A DNA stretch of 64,000 nucleotides from the NCBI GenBank assembly GCA_018389105.1, contig JACATO010000308.1:496001-560000 (forward strand), given 5' to 3'. Position 1 is the stretch's first letter. Each line of letters opens with the position of its first letter. The stretch comes from Nautilus pompilius (taxonomy: Eukaryota; Mollusca; Cephalopoda; Nautilida; Nautilidae). The notes below the pieces were generated by a model. The model worked only from the letters and a program-made list of their open reading frames with translations. It was not told the DNA's origin and ran no database searches. A program made the translations under genes and the position numbers. Below, piece by piece: positions 36,140 to 49,400 of this stretch.

Positions 36140-36406
36140 CTATATTCTCTGCGATCGACACGTGCAAGTGTCGGAAGTATACTCGTGATATTTCTGATAA
36201 TGTGTGAAGTTGTCCGATCCACGTTTGAGGGGTACATTCCCGTGGTAGAAGCTGCAGTCAGGGGTGCAGACTTTATTGGTACCTATCTGAAATATATGGC
36301 TTTTTATAACGCGATTTCCAACATATTCTAAGTGAGAATTAGCACTGTCCAACATCAGTAGTCGTGCAGTACCCGGGTACCGCTGCCGACGGGTCCAGCT
36401 CGTCAT
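36140..36406 (-). pseudogene. Possible pogo-like DDE domain fragment
   Basis: An 88-codon minus-strand frame contains RYPGTARLLMLDSANSHL, which resembles the LLMLDSxxxHL block around the second catalytic Asp of some pogo/Tigger transposases. The remainder (NRVIKSHIFQIGTNKVCTPD, then HYQKYHEYTSDTC) is not recognised. Its 5' part overlaps the first unit of the 44-bp tandem repeat. Weak similarity only. Confidence 0.35.
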
Positions 36407-36587
36407 GGTGTAGTACCCGGGTACCGTTGCCGACGGGTCCAGCTCGTCATGGTGTAGTACCCGGGTACCGCTGCCGACGGGTCCAGCTCGTCATGGTGTA
36501 GTACCCGGGTACCGCTGCCGACGGGTCCAGCTCGTCATGGTGTAGTACCCGGGTACCGCTGCCGTCGGGTCCAGCTCGTCAGGGTGG
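36368..36587. repeat. GC-rich minisatellite, five 44-bp units
   Basis: Units start at 36368, 36412, 36456, 36500 and 36544. Each contains agtacccgggtaccgctgcc, then gacgggtccagctcgtcatg-gtgt. Variants are few: gtt for gct in unit 2, gtc for gac and agg for atg in unit 5. The core holds overlapping CCCGGG and GGTACC palindromes and several CpGs. It stands out in an AT-rich window and lies between the divergent TCTN2-like and PNLDC1 genes. Confidence 0.97.
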
Positions 36588-37749
36588 TTTAATTCACACT
36601 TCTTGACTGTCTACTCCAACCCATCGTGATTTAGGGAAACCCCAGGTGAAGTTGGCTTCCGCCGTTCGGAACAGTGCACACACTTGCATCACAAAACCAA
36701 AAAAAGAAGAAGATTCCCTGTGTTTGAATGAAAGGAATGAACGATCAGCAAATGCTGCTAATTCGTCTCTGTTCTGTCATAAGTATATTAATAATAAGAT
36801 AATATTATCTACGAAACTGACGGAGCTGGTAATGGCTGTAAAAATGTTAATGTCGTGTTTTTCTAGTATTATTTTTAATAATGATAATGTTATTTATAGA
36901 GAGGTACAGACAGAATTCTGTAGAACTTGCGTATAATATATGTAGTTTATACTTAAAATCATTCCATAAATTTACGGTGTATTTGGTGAAAACGAACAAA
37001 AAAAAACACTTTCTAACATTTAGTTGAAACTGCTGTTTTTAAACTTTTAGCCAGTGACTGTGGAGTAAAACAGTAGTTACTAATGTCAGATATCGATCAA
37101 CCTCTTCTTTACCAGACAAGATTTTGAACACTTTTATCATCACTACCCCCAAACATTGATATGACAAAGTAGATAATTTTAATTGTTCAAGTCATTCTTA
37201 TACTTTCTATCATTTGAATGGAATTCCTTTGGCCTTTTGAGACTAACTGTATATTTAATAAGATAAGGGCTGTACATTATACTTTGTAATTGGTCTGGCC
37301 AGCAAAATAATTAGGTGCTTTGTACCTCTGCTGCTGATACTAAGATTGATCATGTCCAATATCTTTACTTTATTTTTGCTATTTAACTGGAACACCAGTT
37401 CTGATGTTTCATTGATTTTTCACAATTTGAGATCCTTTTATTCATTGATGTTGTACTGTTACCTAATTTATAATCATAATCAGTGCTACTGTGACAAAGA
37501 TTAATAATGCACTCTTCAATATTAATTTCAGCAACAACTGATATGATCAATTACATACTTGATGGAGATTATCAGCCTGTACATTTACTGTTTCAGAATG
37601 GCTTTGTTGAATTGGTCTTTTTTACAACTGCTGTACCATAGTTGTTTTCTTAGGTGGTAAAAACGTTAAAATATATTGGGTTTAATTACATTTCATAATT
37701 TAAAAATAAGTTTAAAAAAGATTTATGATTATATTTTTCACTTTTTCAG
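36588..37749. other. Region expected to hold the first PNLDC1 exon(s)
   Basis: The first recognised PNLDC1 exon begins mid-codon at 37750, so at least one upstream coding exon with the start Met is needed. I examined open frames here (for example 36646-36936) and found no convincing match to the short N-terminus that precedes the first exonuclease motif in PNLDC1. Confidence 0.4.
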
Positions 37750-40700
37750 CCATAGACTGTGAATTTACAGGACTTGTTGATGAGAGCAAGGGAAAACATA
37801 GGTAAGATAAATTGGAGCTGGCACAGAACCAACCAAACAAACAAAACATCTGTTTATCAGGTCTGAATCACCATCTTTGGATTAGTGGAAAAATCAATCT
37901 GTTTCTCACTGGGTTGTCTTCATAAGCCATTGTAAATCAATGATTTTTAATTTTGCATAACTAAAAGAATTGCACCAGAAGGGGCATCCAGATAATGAAG
38001 CTTCACCTTTGAGCCAAAACAAAATTAAATCTAAGAAATGGGACTTAGTTGTTGTAAATATTTCTTTACATTTGATACTAAATATACTGAATTCTTTTCT
38101 ACTTATGTTAAAACTATCTTTGATTCTTTTTTACATAGCTAATATTTTTTAATTATTAATTTTTAATGATTTTAGAATTATTTACTTACTGAAATTTTTT
38201 TTTTCATTATCAACTAATAAACAACATCTATTTTCAGTTTGTTCGATACTATTGAAGAAAGATACACAAAAACCAAGAACAACATAACTCAATTTACTTT
38301 GTCTCAGATAGGTGAGCACTTTGCATTTCTTTCAAAAACACTACAATGAGATTATTGTAGACATAAACTCATATACTATAGTATAACATCTGTAATTTAG
38401 CAAAATTCTTTTGACAGAGTTAATCTCTATTTAGTTAACAACTATTAATGTTTTCTTCATTAGTGGTGGATAATAAGTACACACTTAACTAAATATCAGT
38501 AGGCAATAATTTGTGATTATTTTGTATATTATTTCAACAACAACAAAAAATGAAAAAAACGAAAAAAGTGATGAGTTTGAGAGTACATTAGTTAAGTCAT
38601 CACTGGTTTATAAGGTCCCCAGATTTGAGAAGTAACCATAAACAGTATAGTGTAGTGTGTGGATGAGCAAACTGTCAGGGCAATGTGTTGGATTGCACTT
38701 TGTTCCCTCAATTTAGAGGTTAAGCATACTGGTGGAGTTTAGACTACGACTATATTTTAAGCAATGCAAATACTTACTGAATTCACATCAAGTTTAAAGC
38801 AATTGAAACATGATGCTTTTATTAATAGTAATGTTTACGTTAATGCTATTATACACCACTTCAAAAGCAAAACACTTAGATTGGAAATTCCTAGTACATA
38901 GAGATAGTAGGGTCCTTGCTTCTGGCTTTCCTGGGTCATGGTGTTTAATTGGATAGTTTCAACTGCTCTCAGGATTCTGAGTGATCAGTTGCCAATCTGC
39001 TGCAAGAAGGACAGTCAAATTTCATATGTGAAAATATCTGCTCACTATGTTTCAAGTTCAGTGTGCAAATTTGCAAACTCTGAGATTTTTAAATCTATGA
39101 ACTGCATTTCAAATTGTTCATTTATGCCCAGAATATTGGAAATCTTGAAACACTATAGAAAATTCAGATTCCAGCTTTTGTATGAACAAGCCAGACTCAC
39201 AGACATCAACAGGACAGCATGATGCTAAGACTTTGAGATGAGGGAAGTAGCAAACGTTTGATGGACAAACATCCCTGGAAATAACTTTCAGTTTTGCAAC
39301 AAATGTCTTCCAAGTTTTCATACAAGTGCAGAAATATTTTCTCTGGCTTTGTGGAAGAATGTTAAGTTTGTTTAAGTGGTGTTTCATGTCAGTCAGAAAT
39401 ATGAGCCTCCCCTGATCACTTGTCGTCATCCAAATCAAGGTAATTTTATCTTTTCTGGATTAAAAATACACCTTAATAGCATTGAGGCATTTTGATCCAA
39501 CACTTTTCTATGGTGAAGCCAACAGACATTACTGCAAAGAGATGAAATGTTTGTATATGCACAGCACTTTCAGAAAGTGAGAGTGAGAAACAAGAAAATT
39601 CACAATACTTTCCCCTCTCTCCAGTAGCCATCATGGCATTTACAATTTTCACACACAAGTTCTTGGTGAATAATGCAGTTAAATTTGACAAGTGAATGGC
39701 AAATATACTGTTACAAGAGCTGCTCAAATTCTCTATTTAGAATATTTGATGAAAGTTTTCATAACATTTTCATCTTTACACAACAAAGTCTCACTCTTAT
39801 TCCATCTGAATGAAGCACAATATTTCACAATAATGGCAACATCTGATTTCTTGCATAGACTGGAATTTCTTTTATTCGAGACAAGATCAAGTTCTTACTT
39901 GGCAAATCATGAAACAAACATTCTTGAAAGAGCTATTGAGAAATGCTTCTTTTAAATTCTTTCCATCGGTTAAAGGCTTACCATACTTTGCAGTGCACAG
40001 TGAAATCTTATAGCTTCCTTCTGTAACTTGATTTTTACCAGCCCTTATACGTTTGAAAATACTGCTTTGAGTTTAATTTTTAATGCCACTACTGTTTTTT
40101 AATTGCCCTCATTTTTCAGACTTGTCAAAAAATTACTTTCGTGTTTGGTTGGTTAATGTCTTTGTATGCTTGATATACAACACAACATTTTCATAGCAGA
40201 AATTACAAACCACACAATCCCTGGACACAAATCCAGATTGGGTTTCCCCTGCAGGTTGAAATGAATGAACATCTAATTTAGCTTTCTTGTGAGCTGACAT
40301 TTTGATACTTGCACACATTGCTTTTGACAAGGAGGAAGATGGATGCATACAACAATGTATTATACAGGCAAGACAAATGAAGAACTCTAGCAAGGCTTAG
40401 GTAGAATGACATTTACACTATTGACTGCTGATATACTCTGCAAACTTCTGGTTTCCTGTGCTGTGTTGACAAATTGCACTGGAATTCTGGTGTTATGGTT
40501 CATCAGTGACAGAGGGTTGTGTGTGTGATCTGTTTGGTTTCTGATGATTGGTTGACATAATTTCTTATAGATATAACTATGTGGCATTTGGCTTTCAAGT
40601 TGTCAGTTCATACAAGTCAGGGTTATGGTTAGGGTTCCATTATGAAACCATATATATTTTTTAAAGTGATCCTGATTAACTAGGCAATCTGCATGCTGCC

Positions 40701-43700
40701 TTTGGCATATGTGCCATAGGTTGCTGACTCCTGATTTAGTGGTTACTAAGAGGTAGAAAGCCATCATAGCTTGTACAAGGTCACCAGGTTTGAGAAGTGT
40801 CCTTAGTATGGTATGTTGATTACAAGGAAATAAGAAACCTTTATGGGTTATATGGTGTCTCCAGGTTTAGAAATTCCTATCATTTATCATCTCTTTAGAT
40901 TAAATCTCATTAGTATTTTATGTAATCTTGTCTTGACTTTTGTAAATTCTGATTTGTTTGCTATGCTTTGCCATATTTTATATTTATGTTCACAAATTAA
41001 TTTTCTAAGTTCACTCATTAACCTTTTTTTTTAACTTATAGGAGTTGCAACATTTAAAAAACATTCGTCAATTAACAAGTAAGTACTGAAATTTATTGAG
41101 ATTAATTTTCTTGTTATAAATTAATTTGTATAGTCACAGTCTCAGAGATAGAAAGAGATATTTCTATTCTCTACTGTCTTGGTATAATTTGCTCTAAGAA
41201 ATAATATAGTATAAATAATCAGTCCAAGTATCTTATACATTTTTGTTATCTTCTTGTAAAAGATTTTGCTGTTTTTAATAGAAAACTTTAATGTAGTACG
41301 TACCTGGATTATAACAAAGTCGAAAAATGAACTGTGGAAACTCTCTTAATCTGACAATATAAGGAATGCTTTCTGTGGACATTCTGTAAAATAATTAGAT
41401 GGAAGAATACAAGAAAACAAAAAACACAAAGTTCTTAAATCAAAATTATAAAATAACTTTTTTCTTCATTATGTACTGAGTTTTTCTTGATAAGTAGCAT
41501 GCATAGGTAGGTAACCAATCAACTATTTAAACTTTTCCTGCATATTAAGGGAAATAACAAAAAAGTTCATTTATAAGTATTAATTTAAAATCATCTTCAT
41601 TTTCAGGTAGCAGGGAATTCTGATGTATTTTATGAGCATAAAACAAAAACAAAACATTTTCTGAGATGTAGTCTGCCTGACAATAAATATAAAGGAATAA
41701 TTTTCTACATCTTTTGATTATACCTTTTTTCAGGGCACGAGACCAAAAAAGAGAATATTTTCAAATCTTCACTTTGTATTTTTTGTATCAATTTAGATTT
41801 TAAATTTTTTTGGACTGCTACTCTAGGGAACTTATCTATCATTTTACTGGGGAAATAAAAGTTAATTTATAGACATAGCACCTATGTTTTCATTCCCAAG
41901 TGGCAATCAAACCAGAATTAACTAACTGCAATTTCTTTTCTTTTTTGAATAATTCTTATTCTTCTGATGAGTTAGACAGCTGTTCTTCTACATTGAATGA
42001 ACTTTGTTTTCTTGCAGATATGAGGCATGTGCTTTCAACTTCTACCTTTTCCCTACCACATGTGGTCCAATTGATGTTTGCTTTTTATGTCAGGTAAAAA
42101 TATTCAAGTTTGCAATCATTTAGATGAAGCAGGCAATTTTTCTGCATCATTGATAACTAATCAGAGGTGATCTTGTCAGTGATATGCATGAATCAGGCAA
42201 ACTGTGCACTACAGTGTGAGATATATCTAGCTTTTAAAAAAATAATATATACAGTGACAGTCAAAATTATGAGCTAATTATCTGAAAAGGCTATTATGTA
42301 TGTGCCTTTTCAACACTTTATTGTTAATGAAAATACTTTTGTTCTAGCAAAAACAAATAAAACAGAAACTAGATGAACTATCTATGAGAACATTAATTAT
42401 AAAGTTTTTATCACTTCAATATTTATTTCATCAAAATAGCCAACTCATGTAAATAACTGCTGCACATATTTTGGGCCTCCTGTTCAGTAACTTTTATAAG
42501 AAGAATAGTTCTTAATATTGGTTGCACTTTATCACTTGACTCTTTGATCTAGTTTGTTCCAAATGAGTCAGATCTGGAGATTGAGGGTGCTGAACCATAG
42601 TTTTAAGGAGACCTGATTCTTATCTTCCAATCTTTTCTGCATTGAGCTTTGGCAGTGTGCTTTGGATCATTAACTTGTTGCTGTATGAACCAATCACTTA
42701 AACAATGTCATGGTGGAAATGCTCATCTATTTCTCTTTTGTGAGAATCCCATAGTTTTATGAAGTCACCAGTTGAATAATCAGCAAAACAATATCATACT
42801 TTCACATTCCCACCACTTTGCTTTATTGTAAGGCAAATACTGCTCATACATTTTTTCTCTGACATTCTTCTAACACACTGGTGTTATCTTAGAACCCAGT
42901 ATTTCAAACCACCTCTCATCTGACCAAAATATATTGCTCCGTTGTGTAATTCTGATATTGTTTAATCCATTAAAATTGCTTTGTTGCGATGTTTAAGCAA
43001 AGGTTTTGTAGCTGCTATTCACCTAATCAGTCCAACCTCTCTTAACTGCTGACTGGTAGAGATTGATATGCTGATTGTTGCTGAAAATTTGAGGTCAGCA
43101 ATTAATTGGCTACCTGTTAAAAAAATAGTTTTTCTCTATCTAGAATTTCGAACCAGAAACCACAGCTACCTATCTTTCCATTATGTGGTTTTTTGCTTTC
43201 TTTCTTGACCCTTCAGATTCATGGCTGAGCCAGTTAGTTTCATTCCATAAATGGTTGTTTGCACAGAACTTCAAGTAAATCCAACTTCTTCCACAGTTTT
43301 TCACTGGAAGTAACCAGCTTTATGAAGGGAAATAATGGATAGCCTTCCTTGTTTCTTAAGTAACTTTGCTTTTGCTTTGGCCATTTTCATCTGCCATACA
43401 AAGTAATGGGCAATCATGGCGTCCATTAACATTTATGCAAAGACATTTTGGTATAAACTAAATTTACCATTCATAGAGATAATTTGCTTGGTCTATAATT
43501 ATACATGTGAAAAAACTTGAAGTGATAATGGTATCACAATGGTTTATGTTCTGATAGATGGTTCATTGAGTTTTAGATATTTTTGTTTTGCTATAATTGT
43601 TGTAGTCCTTCATAACCAAAGACGACACTGCTGAGATGTTTCTCTGATAGTAGAGCTTACATATGAATTGTTTATAGTTGTGATGGCTTGTGTCACGCCA

Positions 43701-46435
43701 TCCACACACACCCTCAGCTGCTACCCTGTGCTCCAGTAGCAGACATGTGCAAGATGACTGGTGGAGATTAGGTGTGAAAAAGCTGGGATAATACGTTTTC
43801 AATAACAATAAGGTGCTGAAAGGAGTGGATAACTGTTTTCATCTGGTGAATTCAATTTTGAATGCTCCCCTCTCATTTGATGGGGAAAGTTGCAGAACAC
43901 TTTAGTTTGTATTAATAGTTTTTCTGTGACCTGCATTGGGTACTTAACAGTGACTGACAAAAGTTTAAGAACAATGGAACAAGCAAATTGATATGTAAAA
44001 TATGCAAAAATAAATATTCCATCATCTGCACTACTTGCACTGCTAGAAAAGCAATTTCTTGTTCTCTTGATTGACAACTACATCAACGTGATTGGTAATA
44101 AATATTTTCCGTGCACTCACTCCTTTTTACATTTTGATGGAATTTCATGGTGACAAAAGTTTAAGAACGAATCAAATATATCCATAATTCTGCCACAAAA
44201 ACTCAATTTTTAGAGTTAACATGAGTATTTGATTGCATAGCCATAGACATCAATTAAATCCTGACAGTGCTTATGCATGGAGTCCACAATACACTGGTCA
44301 CTGAAAATATGGCCCTAGTGGATTATACTATTAGGAATAATTAATCCAAATTTCTGGCCTTTTTCATAGTTTAGCTGTGTCTCTATCATTCCATAGATTC
44401 TCTGCTGGATTCAAATCAGAGCTTTGAGTTGGACATTTTGAACTGGAATTTTTCAATCTGTGAAATACACTGCTTGATGATGATGGCTGAATTTTTCCGA
44501 TCATCATCAGGTTTAAAAATCTAGTTGAGTTGAAGGTAATTCTCAGAATATAGTTCTAGTATATTGGTAGGTAAACAAACTAATCCATTATTGTTAGAAC
44601 ACAATGATTAGGGCCTATCCCTTTTTGGGAGAAACAGCCCCATGCCATAATGGGTCTGCTCTTCACCTTTGATTGTCAGTTTGGTACACTTCATTTGGAA
44701 TGCTTCATTGAATCTCTGCTTCACCTAAGTTTGACCATTTGATCCAAATTTCTGGAACCATGATTCATTGGACCAGATTACTCTGGCCAGCATTTCCAGG
44801 ATCCAATGGAGATGGTCTTCAGTGGACTGAAGTTGGGCCTTTTTAAGTAAACAAGGGGTTTCTTCCTGGCAACATGCCCCATCAATTTTAAATCATAAAG
44901 CTGTCTTTGGACAGTTCTCATGGAGATTATTAGGTTCTCCAAATTCCTTAAAATGTCAATAAATATGTCTTGTGTTAGTCCATTTTGGACAGTTGCTTGA
45001 TTTTCCAGTTTGGTCAAACATCATTTTTTCTTGATCTGCTGCTTTTATGGCATTTCCAGGCTAGGGAATACAGTTGTCCCCCAGTATTCGCAGGGGTTAC
45101 GTTCCTAGAGCACCCGCGAAAAGTGAAAAACCGCGAATATTGGACGTGGTCCATAAAAATGCCTATAAATGCCTATAAACGTCAAAATATAATGTAAAAT
45201 ATAAGTAAATATATAATAATAATTTAATAAAAAAATACAACACTCAGCGAAACACTCGAGATAGCTACACGCGGTAAACTGGGATGATGCAGGGCTGCTG
45301 GGCTGCATCTGCCTGAGACAGCGCCTCGTGGGCAGCAGCCAATCAGCAGCAAGGAGAAATGAATAACGCTCTCTGATTGGCTACTTTCAAACCTCCAGCC
45401 AATAGCGTTTATTTTATATTGATATTTTGCTGAATTTACATTAGTATTTATATTACAAAATTAGTAAATTATATTGTTATTAATAATTTAGCGTTAAAAA
45501 GTGTGAAAAAATATATATTGCCACGAAAAAAGCCATAAAAAATCACGGAAGATATTTGCGATTCCACGAATATGCGGGGGTTTCCACGAACAATTATTAG
45601 TTAGGTTCTAGGGAAAATTCTGCGAATAACTGGGGCCGCGAATGCCGAATCGCAATTACGCGGGGGTCGACTGTAATCTGTTTTATTGCACTTGACCCAC
45701 TTAGTAGTCTTGGAATACACGAGGTTTTTCTTGCACATCTCTGCGATCTGATTGTCTAGTTAGGCTTAAACTGGCTTTTTTACCCATTATAGAATGCTAA
45801 TGTAGTTATGCATTAGTTTACTATATTCTCTTGTTTGTCCAAAAAAACTATAAATATTATCAGCTGATGTTGCATTTTTAAACTTTAGTTACTATGAAAT
45901 TCCATCATAGTGTAAGAAAAGCCAGTGTATGCAAAATATTTACTACCAACCATGTTGATGTGTATTCATCAGGAGAATGGGAGATTTGTTTTCTGTCAGG
46001 GTACTACCTGTGCTGGGATTGTTTATTTTTTTTACATATATTGATTGTCATTTCATGTTTGTTCTGCCACCATTCTTAAACCTTTGTCTACCACTGTGTA
46101 TATATATGGAAATGCTAACATCCTGATACGGTGCAATTATATGTATATATTTTAAATTTACTGAATTATGCTTTTTAGTATGAAGTTTTAAAAAATATTA
46201 GTAAATCCTTAACAAAATAATTTATCAAAATGCTGCCTGAGAGTATTTATTTATATATTCTGTCATCTGAATGTACAGGTTTTTTAATGCAAACAAAATT
46301 TATTAACAAACTATTTAAAATTTGTGATTAATGTGGTAATTTTATTGCATGTGACTGTGTGTGAATTTAACTTCTTTTCATTTTTAGGCTTCCAGTTTGA
46401 AATTTTTATGCAAATTCAACTTTGATTTTAATAAG
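37750..46435 (+). CDS. PNLDC1: PNLDC1 N-terminal exons (Exo I)
   Basis: Five exons: 52, 74, 37, 76 and 48 nt. The first encodes IDCEFTGLVDESKGKH with the two acidic residues of motif Exo I; then LFDTIEERYTKTKNN and FTLSQIG, GVATFKKHSSINK, YEACAFNFYLFPTTCGPID, and SSLKFLCKFNFDFNK. The first exon enters at codon position 2. Acceptors ctttttcag, ctattttcag, cttatag, tcttgcag and tttttag; donors gtaag, gtgag, gtaag, gtaaa and gtgag. Confidence 0.9.
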
Positions 46436-49400
46436 GTGAGTTTGCCACTTTGACCTTAGAACACAGGGGGGAACCCATGCAGTCGAGTCAGCAGCACACC
46501 GACTTTGTAGAAACGTTAAACTTTTTCAGCTCAAGTCCAGGAGTGAGGATTTGTTTTGTCTCTGTAAGACTAACTTAGTTATAAATTGAATAGAGAACTT
46601 GTGCTCACTACCATTATAGGAGTTCGAGATGGCTTAAGTCAAAGAATTAGCAACCTGAGTAATAGAGAAAGTTAAAAAGAAAGAGACACAAATAAATGTC
46701 TTGTTTTACTTATCCTCACAATTTGAGTTTTTTTTGTCTTTTTATTTAATAGTTGAGATTTTTAAAATTAAAAATTAATATTTAGAAATCATATATTTAA
46801 TGCAAAGTTATTTAAATTTATTTTTATAATTCTAAATAAATTGGCAGCTATTTTTTAAATAGTTTATATCTGTTCAACTATAAGAAAACAAATTTTGTAT
46901 TTTTTTTGGATGAACTTAAAATTTGCAGAGATTATAAATAAAACTATAAAACTACAGAAACTGCTGGTGTTTTTTACTCAAAGAGCTTCTCTGTACAATG
47001 ACCCTTTGAGGAATACACTTGTATATTTATGGAAAGAGGATATTGACTCTGAGTAATCCTGAAAGTATACATTTCCATAACAGCTTTCAAAAGCTTTGAA
47101 ACATTTATGGGAATACTTTCAGGATCAGTACCCATTCCCCACATGTATACAGAAATACTTCTAAAATGTATAATTATTTGTACTCACTACATGGCTGTAT
47201 CTATATTTAGGATCACATAACTACTTACCATATTCTGTAGTCATATAATCCATTGGTATTTTGATAATTTTCACATCTGTAATGCTTGAGGTTTTCCCTT
47301 TTAAAAAGTTTACTTGTTTCAAATTTTTAAAATCAAGTGATTAACATGTGATAATAGAGAATAAAATTACATACAGCTGATCTTAGATTTAACCCTTAAC
47401 TGGTGGCATATGATCAAAAATCTCATCACCATATGCACAAAAAAAATTAAAATTTTTTTTCCTTTATGAAATGATAGATCTGCATGCAGAATTAAGATAA
47501 ATGTGCAAAAATAGCAACCCCAAAACATCATATAAATAAATAAATTTGTTTTGGTCTGGTGGAATGTAGAGTAAGATGTGGTAGAGGATGGCACCAACAG
47601 GTTGGGAGCAATTTTCATGACCTTTGGCATGGAGGTCTGCTTAAAAAAGAGGCAAAGTTGGTATGAAACCATTACCACATGACAATATAAAGGCCTGGTG
47701 GCAGCAGCATCTCATGCTGGCTGCCGCCACCCTCCTCGTGGTCACACACTGTGTCATTCAAATCACCTCTCAGTTGATCATCATTTTTCTCGTCATTTGA
47801 TGTATCAGATGGTGAGTACTCCTTCTCATCACTTAGATCATCCAACATTCTCAAAATTTTCTGTGGGCACAGCATATGCATACTCACCCTGAGAGGTTGA
47901 GAGATGCGTGTCATCCATGATGATTAGCAAGGTACTGAGGATTGGAAAATTTTCTTGTACCTGGTGGGTGATGGTAGTGATCTCTCCATAGGCCTCTTTT
48001 GCTACCATAAATTAGCTTGGAATTTAAACAGTGGTGAGAAAAGTTAAATTGTCATGTGATGATGGCTGCTGTTCCCCATCAGATCAGCTGATGACAGTGA
48101 CCACCATCAACCTTACATTGATTGCTGAGCTAACATGAGTGAAATTAATTTATCTCTGCATCTTTTGTATCAGTTTAAAACTTAGGAAGTATAGAGCATC
48201 ACAGAGATACTGTAATCTGTTAAAACAATAAAACCTTTTAGTTGCTATTGGAATACTTTTAGATTATAGGTGGAAATTTTAAGGAAAGCTTATTAAATTT
48301 TTTGTTTTATAATAAATCCTTATTTTAAACCAGTGCAAAGAAATTTTATGTATATTATATATATATTGTTTAACTTTGTTTCCACATATTTATACTGCTT
48401 TGAGTGGTAAAAGTATATACTAACCATTCTGAACTAAAGTTGCTTCAAAAGAATCACTCATTAATTATTAAAATCTCATAAATATACAAAGTAATTTGTT
48501 GCAGCTTTTCCCTGGTGACAGTGATGTGTGTGTGTGTATATAGCTAAATAATTTATTCATAATTTGTTTGCTCTTTACACAATTGGAAAATAAAACAATA
48601 TTTTACAGTAATAACACTTCAAAATCCACATAGCTGGTTGACAAGGTATTGATTAGTTTACTCAGTGTGTTTGCATAATCTATAAATGACTCTTATATTC
48701 TCTTTTATTTATACAGGCCAGACAAAACAGTTGAAAGCATTGTTAAGCTAAAAGATAAATACATTTGTGTGCATCCCTATATAACAATTTCTTTTTGTCA
48801 ACTTCAAATTCTTTATTCAGAGTTTTACATAATTGTCTCGGTTTTAACAGCTGATGGTCTCTTTCCTATACTGCTACCATTTCTGTAAGCTACTGACAGA
48901 AGCAAATGGAAGGAAAGTATAAGAGAATCTTTATTAAAACTTTTCACTTGTAAGGTGTTCAATTTAGAATAAACAAAGTTGCTTAGAAATTAACTTGGTT
49001 ACTTCTAAATTTTGAACATGGAATCAAGGGAAATGTGAGAAGTTTCAAAAAACAATGAAAAATGACCTGATGTTGAAACTTTACTTTAGCCTACAGTTAG
49101 AAGTGAGGCACTACGTGTTATTTAATCAACTGAAATTCAAACACTGGTGAAGGTAGAACATGTTTGCAGCAGACGTAAGTAACAAGAAATTAGTTAAAAT
49201 AGTCTCTTCATGGCATTTCTCAGCATACGAGGTCTGTCGAAAAAGTATCTGACTTTATTTTCTCCCGTGGGAAGTAATGACGTTAGGGAGGCAAAAGTGT
49301 GCATAGTGGAGCTGCATGCATGGTTTTTGGCAGGCTTGCTGGATGCGTCAGTGGCTGTCAGGCAGCCATCGTGTGAGGTGCTGTACTACTTACTCGTCGC

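Noticed and set aside
36368..36587. CRISPR-like array
   Set aside because: Units are directly adjacent with no unique spacers, in a eukaryotic context; it is a minisatellite.
36646..36936. 96-codon plus-strand frame as PNLDC1 first exon
   Set aside because: No similarity to the PNLDC1 N-terminus and no suitable donor phase for joining to 37750.
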